From the NCBI RefSeq assembly GCF_030124175.1, contig NZ_JASKMT010000013.1, forward strand, positions 82,352 to 146,351: 64,000 nt of DNA, written 5' to 3'. This document shows, in pieces, positions 48,404 through 57,760 of this stretch (positions are counted from its first letter, which is position 1; every line of letters begins with the position of its first letter). The translations under genes and the position numbers were made by a program. The notes beneath the pieces are model-generated. The model was not told the origin of the DNA, searched no databases, and saw only the letters and a program-made list of their open reading frames with translations. This DNA is from Streptomyces sp. 549 (GTDB lineage: Bacteria; Actinomycetota; Actinomycetes; Streptomycetales; Streptomycetaceae).

Positions 48404-48433
48404 TTCAAGTGGAGGGCCCGGTCCGGGTAGTCT
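48404..48433 (+). promoter_or_regulatory. Candidate promoter of the rpsF-ssb-rpsR-rplI operon
   Basis: TTCAAG at 48404-48409 and TAGTCT at 48428-48433, 18 bases apart, about 150 bases before rpsF. A small hairpin (GCCACGG-AACGA-CCGTGGC, 48540-48558) in the leader could be part of translational control by S6:S18, but I cannot confirm the motif. Confidence 0.4.
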
Positions 48434-48586
48434 GTACGGTCTGCACCGGTGTCTGCCCTGCTCCCGACGGCGATCGCTCGCCTGGATCGTCGGATGTCAG
48501 TGGTCGCGGATACCGTTGCTCACGCATCACAACCCTCCTGCCACGGAACGACCGTGGCCGCTGAGTCCGAAGGAGGTGGGTTCCAC

Positions 48587-48877
48587 ATGCGTCACTACGA
48601 GGTCATGGTGATCCTCGACCCCGATGTCGAGGAGCGCGCTGTTTCCCCGATGATCGAGAACTTCCTCTCCGTCGTCCGCGAGGGCGCCGGAAAGGTCGAG
48701 AAGGTCGACACCTGGGGTCGCCGTCGTCTCTCCTACGAGATCAACAAGAAGCCCGAGGGGATCTACTCGGTCATCGACCTGCAGGCCGAGCCTGCGGTCG
48801 TCAAGGAGCTCGACCGGCAGATGAACCTGAACGAGTCGGTCCTCCGGACCAAGGTCCTCCGTCCTTCCACCCACTGA
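48587..48877 (+). CDS. rpsF: Ribosomal protein bS6
   Basis: 96 residues, full length. [20 protein letters not shown] and the block [20 protein letters not shown] are diagnostic. It binds S18 in the platform of the 30S subunit. A near-perfect AAGGAGGTGG precedes the ATG. It is the first gene of the conserved rpsF-ssb-rpsR-rplI operon. Confidence 0.98.
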   Translation: MRHYEVMVILDPDVEERAVSPMIENFLSVVREGAGKVEKVDTWGRRRLSYEINKKPEGIYSVIDLQAEPAVVKELDRQMNLNESVLRTKVLRPSTH

Positions 48878-48950
48878 GCTGACGCTCGGTAGCGAAGGAC
48901 TCGAGTAGCAGCACCACGCAGCACTAGCACCCCCGCCGAGAGGTTCATCC

Positions 48951-49520
48951 ATGGCAGGCGAGACCGTCATCACGGTCGTCGGCAATCTGGTCGACGACCC
49001 CGAGCTGCGCTTCACCCCTTCCGGTGCGGCGGTCGCGAAGTTCCGTGTCGCGTCCACCCCCCGCACCTTCGACCGGCAGACCAATGAGTGGAAGGACGGC
49101 GAGAGCCTGTTCCTGACCTGCTCGGTCTGGCGGCAGGCGGCGGAGAACGTCGCCGAGTCCCTCACCAGGGGCACGAGGGTCATCGTGCAGGGCCGGCTCA
49201 AGCAGCGGTCCTACGAGGACCGCGAAGGCGTCAAGCGCACGGTCTACGAGCTGGATGTCGACGAGGTCGGGGCCAGCCTCCGCAACGCGACCGCCAAGGT
49301 CACCAAGACATCCGGTCGTGGTGGTCAGGGCGGCGGCGGCAACTGGGGCGGCGGCTCCGGTGGCGGCCAGCAGGGCGGCGGCGGCGCTCCCGCCGGCGAC
49401 CCCTGGGCGACCGGCGCACCTGCCGGCGGCCAGCAGGGCGGTGGCGGCGGTGGCTGGGGCGGAAGCTCCGGCGGCTCCGCCGGTTCCGGCGGCGGCTACT
49501 CGGACGAGCCGCCCTTCTAG
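48951..49520 (+). CDS. ssb: Single-stranded DNA-binding protein
   Basis: A 189-residue SSB with an OB fold (about 1-115; [20 protein letters not shown]). A long Gly/Gln/Ser-rich disordered linker and the acidic tail DEPPF follow, the latter contacting partner proteins. The position in the rpsF operon marks it as the essential paralogue (SsbA) rather than the competence/sporulation type. It coats single-stranded DNA in replication and repair. Confidence 0.97.
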   Translation: MAGETVITVVGNLVDDPELRFTPSGAAVAKFRVASTPRTFDRQTNEWKDGESLFLTCSVWRQAAENVAESLTRGTRVIVQGRLKQRSYEDREGVKRTVYELDVDEVGASLRNATAKVTKTSGRGGQGGGGNWGGGSGGGQQGGGGAPAGDPWATGAPAGGQQGGGGGGWGGSSGGSAGSGGGYSDEPPF

Positions 49521-49561
49521 GGCGCTCAGCACACACTTCTTGAACTCACTGGAGAGAGACA

Positions 49562-49798
49562 ATGGCGAAGCCGCCTGCTCGCAAGCCTAAGAAGAAGGTT
49601 TGCGTGTTCTGCAAGGAGAAGATCTCCTACGTCGACTACAAGGACACGAACCTGCTGCGGAAGTTCATTTCCGACCGCGGCAAGATCCGTGCCCGCCGGG
49701 TCACCGGCAACTGCACCCAGCACCAGCGTGACGTCGCCACGGCCGTGAAGAACAGCCGCGAGATGGCACTGCTGCCCTACACGTCGACCGCTCGATAA
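49562..49798 (+). CDS. rpsR: Ribosomal protein bS18
   Basis: 78 residues. The presence of CVFC and NCTQHQ marks the zinc-binding (C+) form; Streptomyces also has zinc-free paralogues elsewhere that are induced by Zur. GGAGAGA precedes the ATG. Partner of S6 in the small subunit. Confidence 0.97.
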   Translation: MAKPPARKPKKKVCVFCKEKISYVDYKDTNLLRKFISDRGKIRARRVTGNCTQHQRDVATAVKNSREMALLPYTSTAR

Positions 49799-49815
49799 GG
49801 AAGGGTGACCGAATC

Positions 49816-50262
49816 ATGAAGATCATCCTTACCAACGAGGTCTCCGGCCTCGGTATCGCCGGCGACGTCGTCGAGGTCCGCGACGGTTACGCTCGCAACT
49901 ACCTGCTCCCCCGCGGTGTCGCCATCAGGTGGACCAAGGGCGGAGAGAAGGACGTCGAGCAGATCCGTCGCGGTCGCAAGATCCGCGAGATCGCCACGAT
50001 CGAGCAGGCCAACAGCATCAAGGGCCAGCTCGAGGGCACGCAGGTGCGCCTGAAGGTCCGTGCCGGTGACGGCGGCCGCCTGTTCGGCTCCGTGACCCCC
50101 GCCGACATCGCCGGTGCGGTGAAGACGGCCGGCGGTCCCGAGCTCGACAAGCGCCGCATCGAGCTGCGCACGCCGATCAAGTCGCTCGGCGCGCACGAGG
50201 TCTCCGTCCGGCTGCACCCCGAGGTCGTCGCCAAGGTCGGCGTCGAGGTCCAGCCCGCGTAA
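49816..50262 (+). CDS. rplI: Ribosomal protein bL9
   Basis: 148 residues, full length. [20 protein letters not shown] and [13 protein letters not shown] at the N-terminal domain are diagnostic. A long connecting helix joins it to the C-terminal domain. AAGGAAGGG precedes the ATG. It is the last gene of the operon and is followed by a strong terminator. Confidence 0.98.
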   Translation: MKIILTNEVSGLGIAGDVVEVRDGYARNYLLPRGVAIRWTKGGEKDVEQIRRGRKIREIATIEQANSIKGQLEGTQVRLKVRAGDGGRLFGSVTPADIAGAVKTAGGPELDKRRIELRTPIKSLGAHEVSVRLHPEVVAKVGVEVQPA

Positions 50263-50280
50263 GGCATCACCCGCTCGTCC

Positions 50281-50319
50281 GTGAGGGCCGCCACCCCAGC
50301 CCGGAGTGGCGGCCCTCAC
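50281..50319. terminator. Hairpin terminator after rplI
   Basis: A perfect 14-bp stem (GTGAGGGCCGCCAC at 50281-50294 with 50306-50319), 11-base loop. It lies between convergent rplI and the MATE gene and can serve both. Confidence 0.88.
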
Positions 50320-50347
50320 GCCGTGCACAGCCACGCCCAGCCGCGGG

Positions 50348-51694
50348 TCAGGCCCGGACGGCGCCGGTGACGAGCCAGTGCCCGGAGCGGACCCGCCACC
50401 ACAGGGTCACCATGCGGGTCGCCATCATCAGGCCGGCGATGGTCCACCACAGCGCGGCCAGGCCGCCGCCGAGAGCGGGCACCGCGAGCGCGGCGGGTGC
50501 GAAGACCACCAGCACGGCGAGCATCGCCCAGGCCAGGTAGCGTCCGTCCCCCGCGCCCATCAGCACCCCGTCCAGGACGAAGACCACCCCGGCGACCGGC
50601 TGAGTCACGGCCACCACCAGCAGCGCGGTGAACAGCCGTTCCTGCACGGCCGGATCGCCGGTGAACAGCGGCAGGAGCAACGGCCGGGCCGCCAGCAGCG
50701 CCACGCCGAGCACCAGCCCGGCGACGGCACCCCACTGGACCATGCGACGGCACACCGCCCGCGCGCCCGCCTCGTCTCCGGCGCCCAGGTAGCGGCCGAT
50801 GATGGCCTGCCCGGCGATCGCCAGGGCGTCCAGGGCGAACGCCAGCAGCGTCCACAGCGTGAGGGTGATCTGGTGGGCGGCGATCTCCGCGTCGCCGAGT
50901 CGTGCGGCGACCGCGGTGGCGATCAGCAGAACGGCCCGCAGCGACAGCGTGCGGACCAGCAGCGGCGCGCCGGCCTGCGCGCAGGCGCGGATGCCCGCCG
51001 CGTCCGGGCGCAGCACCGCGCCGTGCCGGCGCGCCCCGCGCACCACCACGACCAGGTAGACGGCGGCCATGCCGAACTGGGCGATCACCGTGCCGAGCGC
51101 CGACCCGGCGATGCCCAGCCCGGCGCCGTAGACGAGCACGACGTTGAGGAGCACGTTGGCGGTGAAGCCGGCGATGGCCACGTACAGCGGCGTCCTGGTG
51201 TTCTGCAGGCCCCGCAGCACTCCGGTGGCGGCCAGCACCATCAGCATGGCCGGCATGCCGAACGCGCTGATGCGCAGGTAGGTCACCGCGTGCGGAGCGG
51301 CGGTCGCGGAGGCCCCGAAGGCGTCCACCAGCGCCGGGGCCACCGGCACCACCACCGCCAGCACGAGCAGTCCCAGGAGCAGTGCCAGCCAGATGCCGTC
51401 CATGCCCTGCCGGATGGCACCGGGCAGGTCGCCGGCCCCCACCCGGCGTGCCACCGCGGCCGTGGTGGCGTAGGCGAGGAAGACGAAGACGTTGACCCCG
51501 GTGGTCAGCAGCGCCGCCGCCACGCCCAGCCCGGCGAGCTGCGGGGTGCCGAGGTGGCCGACGATGGCGCTGTCCGCCAGCAGGAACAGCGGCTCGGCGA
51601 CGAGCGCGCCGAAGGCGGGCACGGCGAGGGCGAGGATCTCGCGGTCGTGCCTGCGCGCCGGGGGCCGACGGGGGGAGACGGGTACCTGGGCCAT
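50348..51694 (-). CDS. MATE-family multidrug efflux transporter (DinF type)
   Basis: A 448-residue protein with about twelve membrane helices. The N-terminal AVPAFGALVAEPLFLLADSA and the mid-protein ALGTVIAQFGMAAVYLVVVV are typical of the DinF branch. It exports drugs or other compounds using a sodium or proton gradient. The ATG at 51694 has no ribosome binding site. A TTGTAT -10-like word 10 bases upstream suggests a leaderless message. Confidence 0.9.
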   Translation of the reverse strand: MAQVPVSPRRPPARRHDREILALAVPAFGALVAEPLFLLADSAIVGHLGTPQLAGLGVAAALLTTGVNVFVFLAYATTAAVARRVGAGDLPGAIRQGMDGIWLALLLGLLVLAVVVPVAPALVDAFGASATAAPHAVTYLRISAFGMPAMLMVLAATGVLRGLQNTRTPLYVAIAGFTANVLLNVVLVYGAGLGIAGSALGTVIAQFGMAAVYLVVVVRGARRHGAVLRPDAAGIRACAQAGAPLLVRTLSLRAVLLIATAVAARLGDAEIAAHQITLTLWTLLAFALDALAIAGQAIIGRYLGAGDEAGARAVCRRMVQWGAVAGLVLGVALLAARPLLLPLFTGDPAVQERLFTALLVVAVTQPVAGVVFVLDGVLMGAGDGRYLAWAMLAVLVVFAPAALAVPALGGGLAALWWTIAGLMMATRMVTLWWRVRSGHWLVTGAVRA

Positions 51695-52141
51695 GGGCCG
51701 ATACAAACATCCACAGGTAAGAATCGCAACCACCATGTGACCATTACGTGCAGCCCGGTGGCCCGTCTGCGGCGATCCACTTTGCCGAGAACTTGCCCGC
51801 AGTCCCGAAGTTTTTCTCCTGCACAGCCGGTGGACGAGAAAACGCCAGTTCAGGGCAGGCGTGGGCGCAACCTTCCGGTCTTCTCCACAGCGCTGTCCCC
51901 CGACTCGTGCACAGGATCCGGCGGGTTCTCCACAGGATGTGGCCAGTCACCCACAGGGACCTGTGGATAACCAGATTGGCTGATGCCGCCGGGGGCCATA
52001 CCGTGGTCCGGCGCCCACCCCCCGTTTTCCCGCCCTTCGCTGCGGACTCGACGCGCCGTAACCGGGGAGGGCGCGTGATTTGTCAGAGCCGTGCCGTAAG
52101 AAAGAGGGCACTGCGACACGGTACGTGAGGAGGCGGCGGGG
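51695..52141. other. Intergenic region upstream of dnaB with DnaA-box-like words
   Basis: About 450 bases, divergent, less GC-rich than the surroundings in 51750-51850. Several TCCACA words are found in 51890-51970. I see no gene. Confidence 0.45.
51891..51970. promoter_or_regulatory. Cluster of DnaA-box-like sites upstream of dnaB
   Basis: TTCTCCACA at 51891-51899 and 51926-51934 (one mismatch from the Streptomyces consensus TTGTCCACA), CACCCACAG around 51948-51956, and TGTGGATAA (TTATCCACA on the minus strand) at 51962-51970. Their density 170-250 bases before dnaB suggests that DnaA could regulate the helicase gene. Confidence 0.45.
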
Positions 52142-53608
52142 GTGACTCAGCCCGAGCATCTGGAGGACCCCTGGGCCGCGGAGGTCGCCGACCCCGGCGG
52201 CCGGCTCCCCGTGTCCCGGCAGCGCCGCGGCGACCACGGCGGCGAGCAGCACGAGCGCGGCAGCGACGGCTTCGCCGGCAACGCCTTCGAGCGGGTGCCG
52301 CCGCAGGACCTCGACGCCGAGCAGTCGGTGCTGGGCGGCATGCTGCTGTCCAAGGACGCCATCGCCGACGTGGTGGAGGTGCTCCAGGGCCAGGACTTCT
52401 ACCGGCCGGCCCACGAGACCATCTACCAGGCGATCCTCGACCTCTACGCCAAGGGCGAGCCCGCCGACCCGATCACCGTGTCCGCCGAGCTGACCAGGCG
52501 CGGCGAGATCAGCAAGGTCGGCGGCAACGGCTACCTGCACTCGCTGGTCCAGACCGTCCCCACCGCCGCCAACGCCGAGTACTACGCCGAGATCGTGCAC
52601 GAGCGCGCCGTGCTGCGGCGCCTCGTAGAGGCCGGCACCCGCATCACCCAGATGGGCTACGCGGCGGACGGTGACGTCGACGAGATCGTCAACTCGGCAC
52701 AGGCGGAGATCTACGCCGTCACCGAGCAGCGCACCTCCGAGGACTACCTGCCGCTCGGCGACATCATGGAGGGCGCACTCGACGAGATCGAGGCCATCGG
52801 CTCCCGCAGCGGCCAGATGTCCGGCGTGCCCACCGGCTTCACCGACCTGGACTCGCTTACGAACGGCCTGCACCCCGGCCAGATGATCGTCATCGCGGCC
52901 CGGCCCGCAATGGGAAAGTCCACCCTGGCGCTGGACTTCGCGCGGGCCTGCTCGATCCGCCACAAGATGCCCAGCGTCATCTTCTCCCTGGAGATGGGCC
53001 GCAACGAGATCGCCATGCGCCTGCTCTCCGCCGAGGCGCGCGTCGCCCTGCACCACATGCGCTCCGGAAGCATGACGGACGAGGACTGGAACCGGCTCGC
53101 CCGCCAGATGCCGCAGGTCACCGAGGCCCCGCTGTACATCGACGACTCCCCGAACCTCTCCATGATGGAGATCCGGGCGAAGTGCCGCCGGCTGAAGCAG
53201 CGCGCCGACCTCAAGCTCGTGGTGATCGACTACCTCCAGCTGATGCAGTCCGGCGGCTCCCGGCGCCCGGAGTCCCGCCAGCAGGAGGTCTCGGACATGT
53301 CCCGGAACCTCAAGCTGCTCGCGAAGGAACTCGAAGTCCCGGTGATCGCGCTGTCCCAGCTGAACCGTGGCCCCGAGCAGCGCACCGACAAGAAGCCGAT
53401 GGTGTCGGACCTGCGAGAGTCCGGATCCATCGAGCAGGACGCGGACATGGTGATCCTGCTGCACCGCGAGGACGCCTACGAGAAGGAGTCCCCGCGCGCC
53501 GGCGAGGCCGACCTGATGGTCGCCAAGCACCGCAACGGCCCCACCGCGACCATCACCGTAGCCTTCCAGGGCCACTACTCCCGCTTCGTCGACATGGCCC
53601 AGACCTGA
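52142..53608 (+). CDS. dnaB: Replicative DNA helicase DnaB
   Basis: 488 residues, no intein. An N-terminal primase-interacting domain (about 60-190; EQSVLGGMLLSKDAIADVVE) and a RecA-like motor with Walker A ARPAMGKST, GRNEIAMR, IDYLQLM and SQLNRG blocks are all present. The hexamer unwinds DNA at the fork. GTG 52142 is preceded by GAGGAGG. The Tn7-like element begins 6 bases after the stop, leaving dnaB intact. Confidence 0.98.
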   Translation: MTQPEHLEDPWAAEVADPGGRLPVSRQRRGDHGGEQHERGSDGFAGNAFERVPPQDLDAEQSVLGGMLLSKDAIADVVEVLQGQDFYRPAHETIYQAILDLYAKGEPADPITVSAELTRRGEISKVGGNGYLHSLVQTVPTAANAEYYAEIVHERAVLRRLVEAGTRITQMGYAADGDVDEIVNSAQAEIYAVTEQRTSEDYLPLGDIMEGALDEIEAIGSRSGQMSGVPTGFTDLDSLTNGLHPGQMIVIAARPAMGKSTLALDFARACSIRHKMPSVIFSLEMGRNEIAMRLLSAEARVALHHMRSGSMTDEDWNRLARQMPQVTEAPLYIDDSPNLSMMEIRAKCRRLKQRADLKLVVIDYLQLMQSGGSRRPESRQQEVSDMSRNLKLLAKELEVPVIALSQLNRGPEQRTDKKPMVSDLRESGSIEQDADMVILLHREDAYEKESPRAGEADLMVAKHRNGPTATITVAFQGHYSRFVDMAQT

Positions 53609-53614
53609 GCGGGC

Positions 53615-53692
53615 TGTGTAGGGTCTCAAATCCAGCTTCATAATCTCAGCGCCCGCTGCATATGGATGGCATTTATGCAGCCATCATGAGAC
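53615..53692. repeat. Transposon end with probable transposase-binding inverted repeats
   Basis: Site 1, forward: GTCTCA (53623-53628), 6 bases, then GCTTCATAA (53635-53643). Site 2, reversed: TTATGCAGC (53673-53681), 5 bases, then TGAGAC (53687-53692). GCTGCATA (53655-53662) and its complement (53674-53681) form a further pair. Repeated about 20-bp binding sites of this kind are typical for TnsB at Tn7-type ends. Confidence 0.6.
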
Positions 53693-53805
53693 TCGCAGCT
53701 CGGATCGTTCACTCTTCTGGGTGGCGTAAGGGGCGACCTCTCCATGCGGGGAGCGAACGCTGACACCTTGGCTACACGGGCAGTCACTCGTGGGCTGGGG
53801 GTGCG

Positions 53806-54522
53806 GTGGACGTCGCTGCGACGGTGAGTATCCGTCATCAACGTGGTGCTCTCGTAGAGGACCAAGACTGGCGTACGGTGCCTGCCGATCTCCTGCAGTC
53901 GGCTTGTCCGTGGCGGACGTTCCGCTGGCACAAGGGCCAGAAGCACTACTCCGGCACTTACTGGTCGGCGACGATGCGGGATCACGTGATCTACGAGTCG
54001 CGACTGGAGCTGTCGCGGTTGCTCTTCGCCGACTTCGATCCGGCCGTACGCGGCATCGTGGCCCAGCCCTTCTTGCTGAAGACGGTGTTGGAGGGGAAGG
54101 TCCGTCGGCACATACCGGACTATCTCCTCCTCACCGAGCAGGCACCGGTGGTCGTCGACGTCAAGCCGCTGCATCGGTTGTCCAAACCAGAGGTGGCGAT
54201 CACCTTCGATTGGACCCGGCAGGCGGTGGAGTTGCGGGGATGGAAGTACGAGGTCTGGAGCGAGCCTCCGGCCGTGGAGCTGGAGAACATCCGGTTCCTG
54301 GCGGGCTACCGACGGGACTGGCTGTTCAGCCCAGAGATCCTGGAAGACCTTCGGGGAGCTGAGCTCGATGGTGTCTCTCTGAGGCAGGCCGCGCGCTGTC
54401 TTTCGAATCGTCCGGAGTCCCAAGTCCGCTCTGCCATCCATCATTTGCTCTGGATGCAGTCTCTCGTTACCGACCTCAATCGGCCGCTGGGCCCTTCACA
54501 CGTTCTGAGGTGGGTGGCATGA
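53806..54522 (+). CDS. tnsA: TnsA-like transposase endonuclease subunit
   Basis: A 238-residue protein with the PD-(D/E)xK nuclease pattern of TnsA. Glu64 in VIYESRLELSRLL, Asp105 in HIPDYLLLT and Asp118-x-Lys120 in VVVDVKP line up as catalytic residues. TnsA cuts the 5' ends of the transposon, giving cut-and-paste rather than copy-in transposition. A C-terminal helical region probably contacts the regulator. The GTG at 53806 follows GGGGG; an inner GTG is possible. The stop overlaps the tnsB start (ATGA), so the genes are translationally coupled. Confidence 0.88.
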   Translation: MDVAATVSIRHQRGALVEDQDWRTVPADLLQSACPWRTFRWHKGQKHYSGTYWSATMRDHVIYESRLELSRLLFADFDPAVRGIVAQPFLLKTVLEGKVRRHIPDYLLLTEQAPVVVDVKPLHRLSKPEVAITFDWTRQAVELRGWKYEVWSEPPAVELENIRFLAGYRRDWLFSPEILEDLRGAELDGVSLRQAARCLSNRPESQVRSAIHHLLWMQSLVTDLNRPLGPSHVLRWVA

Positions 54523-56645
54523 GTAGAGCAGGGGCTCGGGTCGGGGTCGGTACGCGCTTCCGCTACGACGGGGAATCCGTCGAGGTGGTGGAGATGGCTG
54601 CGACCACGGCAGGCAACGAAGTGGTCCTGAAGGATGGCCGGGGGCGATTGCTGCGCCTGTCGCTCAAAGAACTTCTGTTCTCGGACCGTGCCGCTGTAAG
54701 TCCAGACGGCCCGGGACCGTCAGCCGACGACGAAGAGGAGATCGCTTCGGTCGTACTTGGGCAGCTCGACAGCTCTGCACGGGCGAAAGTCCTTGAACGC
54801 GCTGAGCACGTCCGGGAGGTTCTGACGGGATACCGGTCTGGAGCTCCGGAACTGGCACGCGATGGTGAGCCCCGACCGGCCTATCGCCCGGAGCAACCGT
54901 GGGAGGCTCGATACACGGCAAAGGCGGCTGAGCTGGGGGTATCACCTCGTGCCGTGAAGCAATGGGTCTCTGACTTTCGTCGTGGCGGAGAGGCCGGGCT
55001 CGCGCCGAAGAAGACAACAGAAAGACCCCACTCAGGAGTTGATGATCGGTGGGTGGAGACCGCGGTAGAGGTGATGGTCGAGCACACCGACCAGTCGCGG
55101 CCGTCGCGGACGATGGTGATCGAGCGGACCCGGGCTCGGGTAATAGCGCGGTTCGGTGAGGGGGTGGTGCGGCAGCCGAGCCGGGCGACGGCCTTTCGCC
55201 TTCTGGAGGAGCTGGAGCGACGCCATCCGCTGTTCCGGCTGAGTACGAAGCGGAACCGGGATATCGCCGGTCGGCCGGAGGGTCCGTACGGGAAGCTGCG
55301 GCCGACGCGTCCGGGTGAGTATCTGCTGATGGACTCCACCCGCTTGGACGTCTTTGCGTTCGACCCGTTGACGCTGAAGTGGGTTCAGGCCGAGTTGAGT
55401 GTCGGGATGGACTGGTACTCCCGCTGCATCACGGGGATCCGGCTGACTCCGGTCTCGACGAAGGCGGTGGATGTCAGTGCGGTGCTGTTCCAGTCGTTTC
55501 GGCCGCGGCTGGCGGGGCGGGACTGGCCGCGGCACGCGGTCTGGCCCGAGCATGGCATCCCCCGCACCGTCCTGGTCGATGTCGAAGGCGCCACCGGGCC
55601 GGGGCTGGCCTCGCCGCCTTTGGTTCCCGAGACGCTGGTCGTCGACCACGGCAAGGTCTATGTCTCGGAGCACCTGACCAGTGTCTGCCGACGGATGGGC
55701 ATCTCCATCCAGCCGGCCCGGCTGCGGACGGGCCGCGATAAGGGGCCGGTCGAGCGCTACTTCCGGACTTTGCGGGAGGGGCTGCTGCAGGTGCTGCCCG
55801 GCTATAAGGGCCCCGACATCCACTCGCGGGGTGAGAGCCCGGAGGACGACGCGTTCTTCTTCCTCGACGAGCTTGAGGCGATCATCCGGGAGTGGACCGC
55901 GGCGGTCTATCACTGCCGGCCGCATTCCAGTCTGGTCGATCCCGGTCTGCCGGGTCTGCGGATGTCCCCAGCGAAGATGTTCGAGCACGGCATGGCGCGG
56001 GCGGGTTACATCGAAGCGCCCCGCGACCGGGACCTGGCTTACGAGTTCCTGCAGACGAAGTGGCGCACGGTCCAGCACTACGGGGTCGAGATCGGCCGCC
56101 GCCGTTACAGCGGCCCCGGCCTGCCCGAGCCGGGAGTCCTTAGCCCCTACGACAGTCCGGTCAAGAACGGCTGGCCTTTCCAGGTGGACCCCGACGACAT
56201 CACCCGGATCTACTTCCGCGATCCGGCTACTCGGGCCTGGCGCACGCTGGTCTGGGAGCACGCGCCATCGGCCGAGATGCCGCTGAGCGAGGACGCGTTG
56301 ATGTTCGCCCGGCAGCTGGCGGCCTCGAAGTATCGCTTTCCTGACGACCGGCTTGCCGTCGCTGATTTGTTGGAGCGGTGGAATCTCGGGCTGGGCACCA
56401 CGATCGCCGAGCGGCGCATGGCCCTGCGGCTCTCGCGCGAGCAGGCCGCCATCGAGCTTCCGGAGAGTGAGGCGGAGACGGTCGTCTCGCTTCCGTCCGT
56501 ACGCAAGGCCCTCGGCCAGGACGAGCAGACCGCGGAACTGCGGGAGCCCGACGTGGTGACGGAGACCGGGGATGACGACGAGGCCGATCTGGAGGACCTC
56601 GCCGGGGAGGACGACTTCTACGCCGATGCCCTGGAGGACGTGTGA
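54519..56645 (+). CDS. tnsB: DDE transposase TnsB/TniA-like
   Basis: A 708-residue transposase. Helix-turn-helix segments lie in the first about 230 residues (LGVSPRAVKQWVSDFRRGG is one). A retroviral-integrase-like catalytic domain follows with Asp272 (LLMDSTRLD), Asp376 (VVDHGKVY) and Glu412 (GPVERYF); the last two are 35 residues apart, as expected. A Mu-transposase-type C-terminal domain and an acidic tail (about 670-708) come last. It joins the 3' ends to the target. The tail probably recruits the AAA+ partner, as in other family members. Confidence 0.92.
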   Translation: MSRAGARVGVGTRFRYDGESVEVVEMAATTAGNEVVLKDGRGRLLRLSLKELLFSDRAAVSPDGPGPSADDEEEIASVVLGQLDSSARAKVLERAEHVREVLTGYRSGAPELARDGEPRPAYRPEQPWEARYTAKAAELGVSPRAVKQWVSDFRRGGEAGLAPKKTTERPHSGVDDRWVETAVEVMVEHTDQSRPSRTMVIERTRARVIARFGEGVVRQPSRATAFRLLEELERRHPLFRLSTKRNRDIAGRPEGPYGKLRPTRPGEYLLMDSTRLDVFAFDPLTLKWVQAELSVGMDWYSRCITGIRLTPVSTKAVDVSAVLFQSFRPRLAGRDWPRHAVWPEHGIPRTVLVDVEGATGPGLASPPLVPETLVVDHGKVYVSEHLTSVCRRMGISIQPARLRTGRDKGPVERYFRTLREGLLQVLPGYKGPDIHSRGESPEDDAFFFLDELEAIIREWTAAVYHCRPHSSLVDPGLPGLRMSPAKMFEHGMARAGYIEAPRDRDLAYEFLQTKWRTVQHYGVEIGRRRYSGPGLPEPGVLSPYDSPVKNGWPFQVDPDDITRIYFRDPATRAWRTLVWEHAPSAEMPLSEDALMFARQLAASKYRFPDDRLAVADLLERWNLGLGTTIAERRMALRLSREQAAIELPESEAETVVSLPSVRKALGQDEQTAELREPDVVTETGDDDEADLEDLAGEDDFYADALEDV

Positions 56646-57760
56646 ACGACGGCAGCGTTCCGCAGCCAGGCAGTCTTGCCTTGTCGCGGAAGGAGGACTT
56701 CAAGGCGTTCGCAGAGAGCCCTCGCCGCAGCCGGCCCGACCTGCTGACCCGCAAGCAGCTGAAGTCCCTGCCCACACAGGCGCGGGCGGACTACGACCGT
56801 CAGCGCCGGCAGTGGCACGCGAACATCGGCCCGGTCAAGACGCCGCAACTGACAGAGCTCCATGAAGACCTATGGGACATCGTCGACAGCAACGAGCAGG
56901 ACGGCGACAAGGCCAAGGGGGCGGTGGCCGTCGACGCGTTCCCGGGTCTGGGCAAGACGACCTCGGTGCTGGCCTTCGCCCGCGACTTCCACCAGCGGGA
57001 GATCGAGGAGTCGGGCGCGTTCACGAGCCAAGGGCACGAGCGGATCCCGGTCTGCCGGGTCGGGCTGACCGGGAACACCGGAATGAAGGATCTCAACCGG
57101 GCCATGCTGGAGTTCTTCGGCCACGCCGGACAGATGCGGGGGACCACCGCCCAGTTCGGACGGCGGGTGCTGGACTGCGTGCTGTCCTGTGATGTCCGCC
57201 TGGTGGTTCTGGACGATCTGCACTTTTTGAAATGGGGACAGAAGAGCGGCATCGAGGTGAGCAACCACCTGAAGTGGATCGCCAACGAGTTCCCGGTGAC
57301 GTTGCTGATGGTGGGGGTCGAGCTCGCGAAGAAGGGCCTGTTCGGCGAAGGAACGAACGGGCGCGACACCGCTCTGGCCCAGACCGGCCGCCGCACCACC
57401 CGCCTCGGGCTTCGTCCGTTCACCATCGATATGGAGGCCGGGCGCCGGGAGTGGCGGCAGATGCTGCTGGCCCTCGAACAGCGAGTCGTGCTCACCGACA
57501 AGCATCCCGGCATGCTCGCGGACGACCTGTCGGACTACCTCTTCGCCCGCAGCACCGGACACATCGGCTCGCTGATGACGCTGATCAATCGCAGCTGCCA
57601 GCGGGCGGTCCGCACCGGCGCCGAACGTCTTGACCAGGAGCTCATGGACCGGGTGAAGAACGACGAGGCATCCGAGGCCGCCCGCCTCGAACTGCAGGCC
57701 GCGCTGGAGAAGAAACGGCTGACCAGCCGCCCGCGGCCCCGGAGCCGGCGACCCGCATGA
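56642..57760 (+). CDS. tnsC: AAA+ transposition regulator TnsC/TniB-like
   Basis: A 372-residue ATPase. Walker A is FPGLGKTTS (about 100-108), Walker B is RLVVLDDLHFL with Asp191-Asp192, and a later RFC-like GHIGSLMTLINRS block carries sensor-type residues. It would form filaments on target DNA and link the TniQ-bound site to the transposase. GTG 56642 overlaps the tnsB stop (GTGTGA). The basic C-terminal tail (RPRPRSRRPA) could bind DNA. Confidence 0.9.
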   Translation: MNDGSVPQPGSLALSRKEDFKAFAESPRRSRPDLLTRKQLKSLPTQARADYDRQRRQWHANIGPVKTPQLTELHEDLWDIVDSNEQDGDKAKGAVAVDAFPGLGKTTSVLAFARDFHQREIEESGAFTSQGHERIPVCRVGLTGNTGMKDLNRAMLEFFGHAGQMRGTTAQFGRRVLDCVLSCDVRLVVLDDLHFLKWGQKSGIEVSNHLKWIANEFPVTLLMVGVELAKKGLFGEGTNGRDTALAQTGRRTTRLGLRPFTIDMEAGRREWRQMLLALEQRVVLTDKHPGMLADDLSDYLFARSTGHIGSLMTLINRSCQRAVRTGAERLDQELMDRVKNDEASEAARLELQAALEKKRLTSRPRPRSRRPA

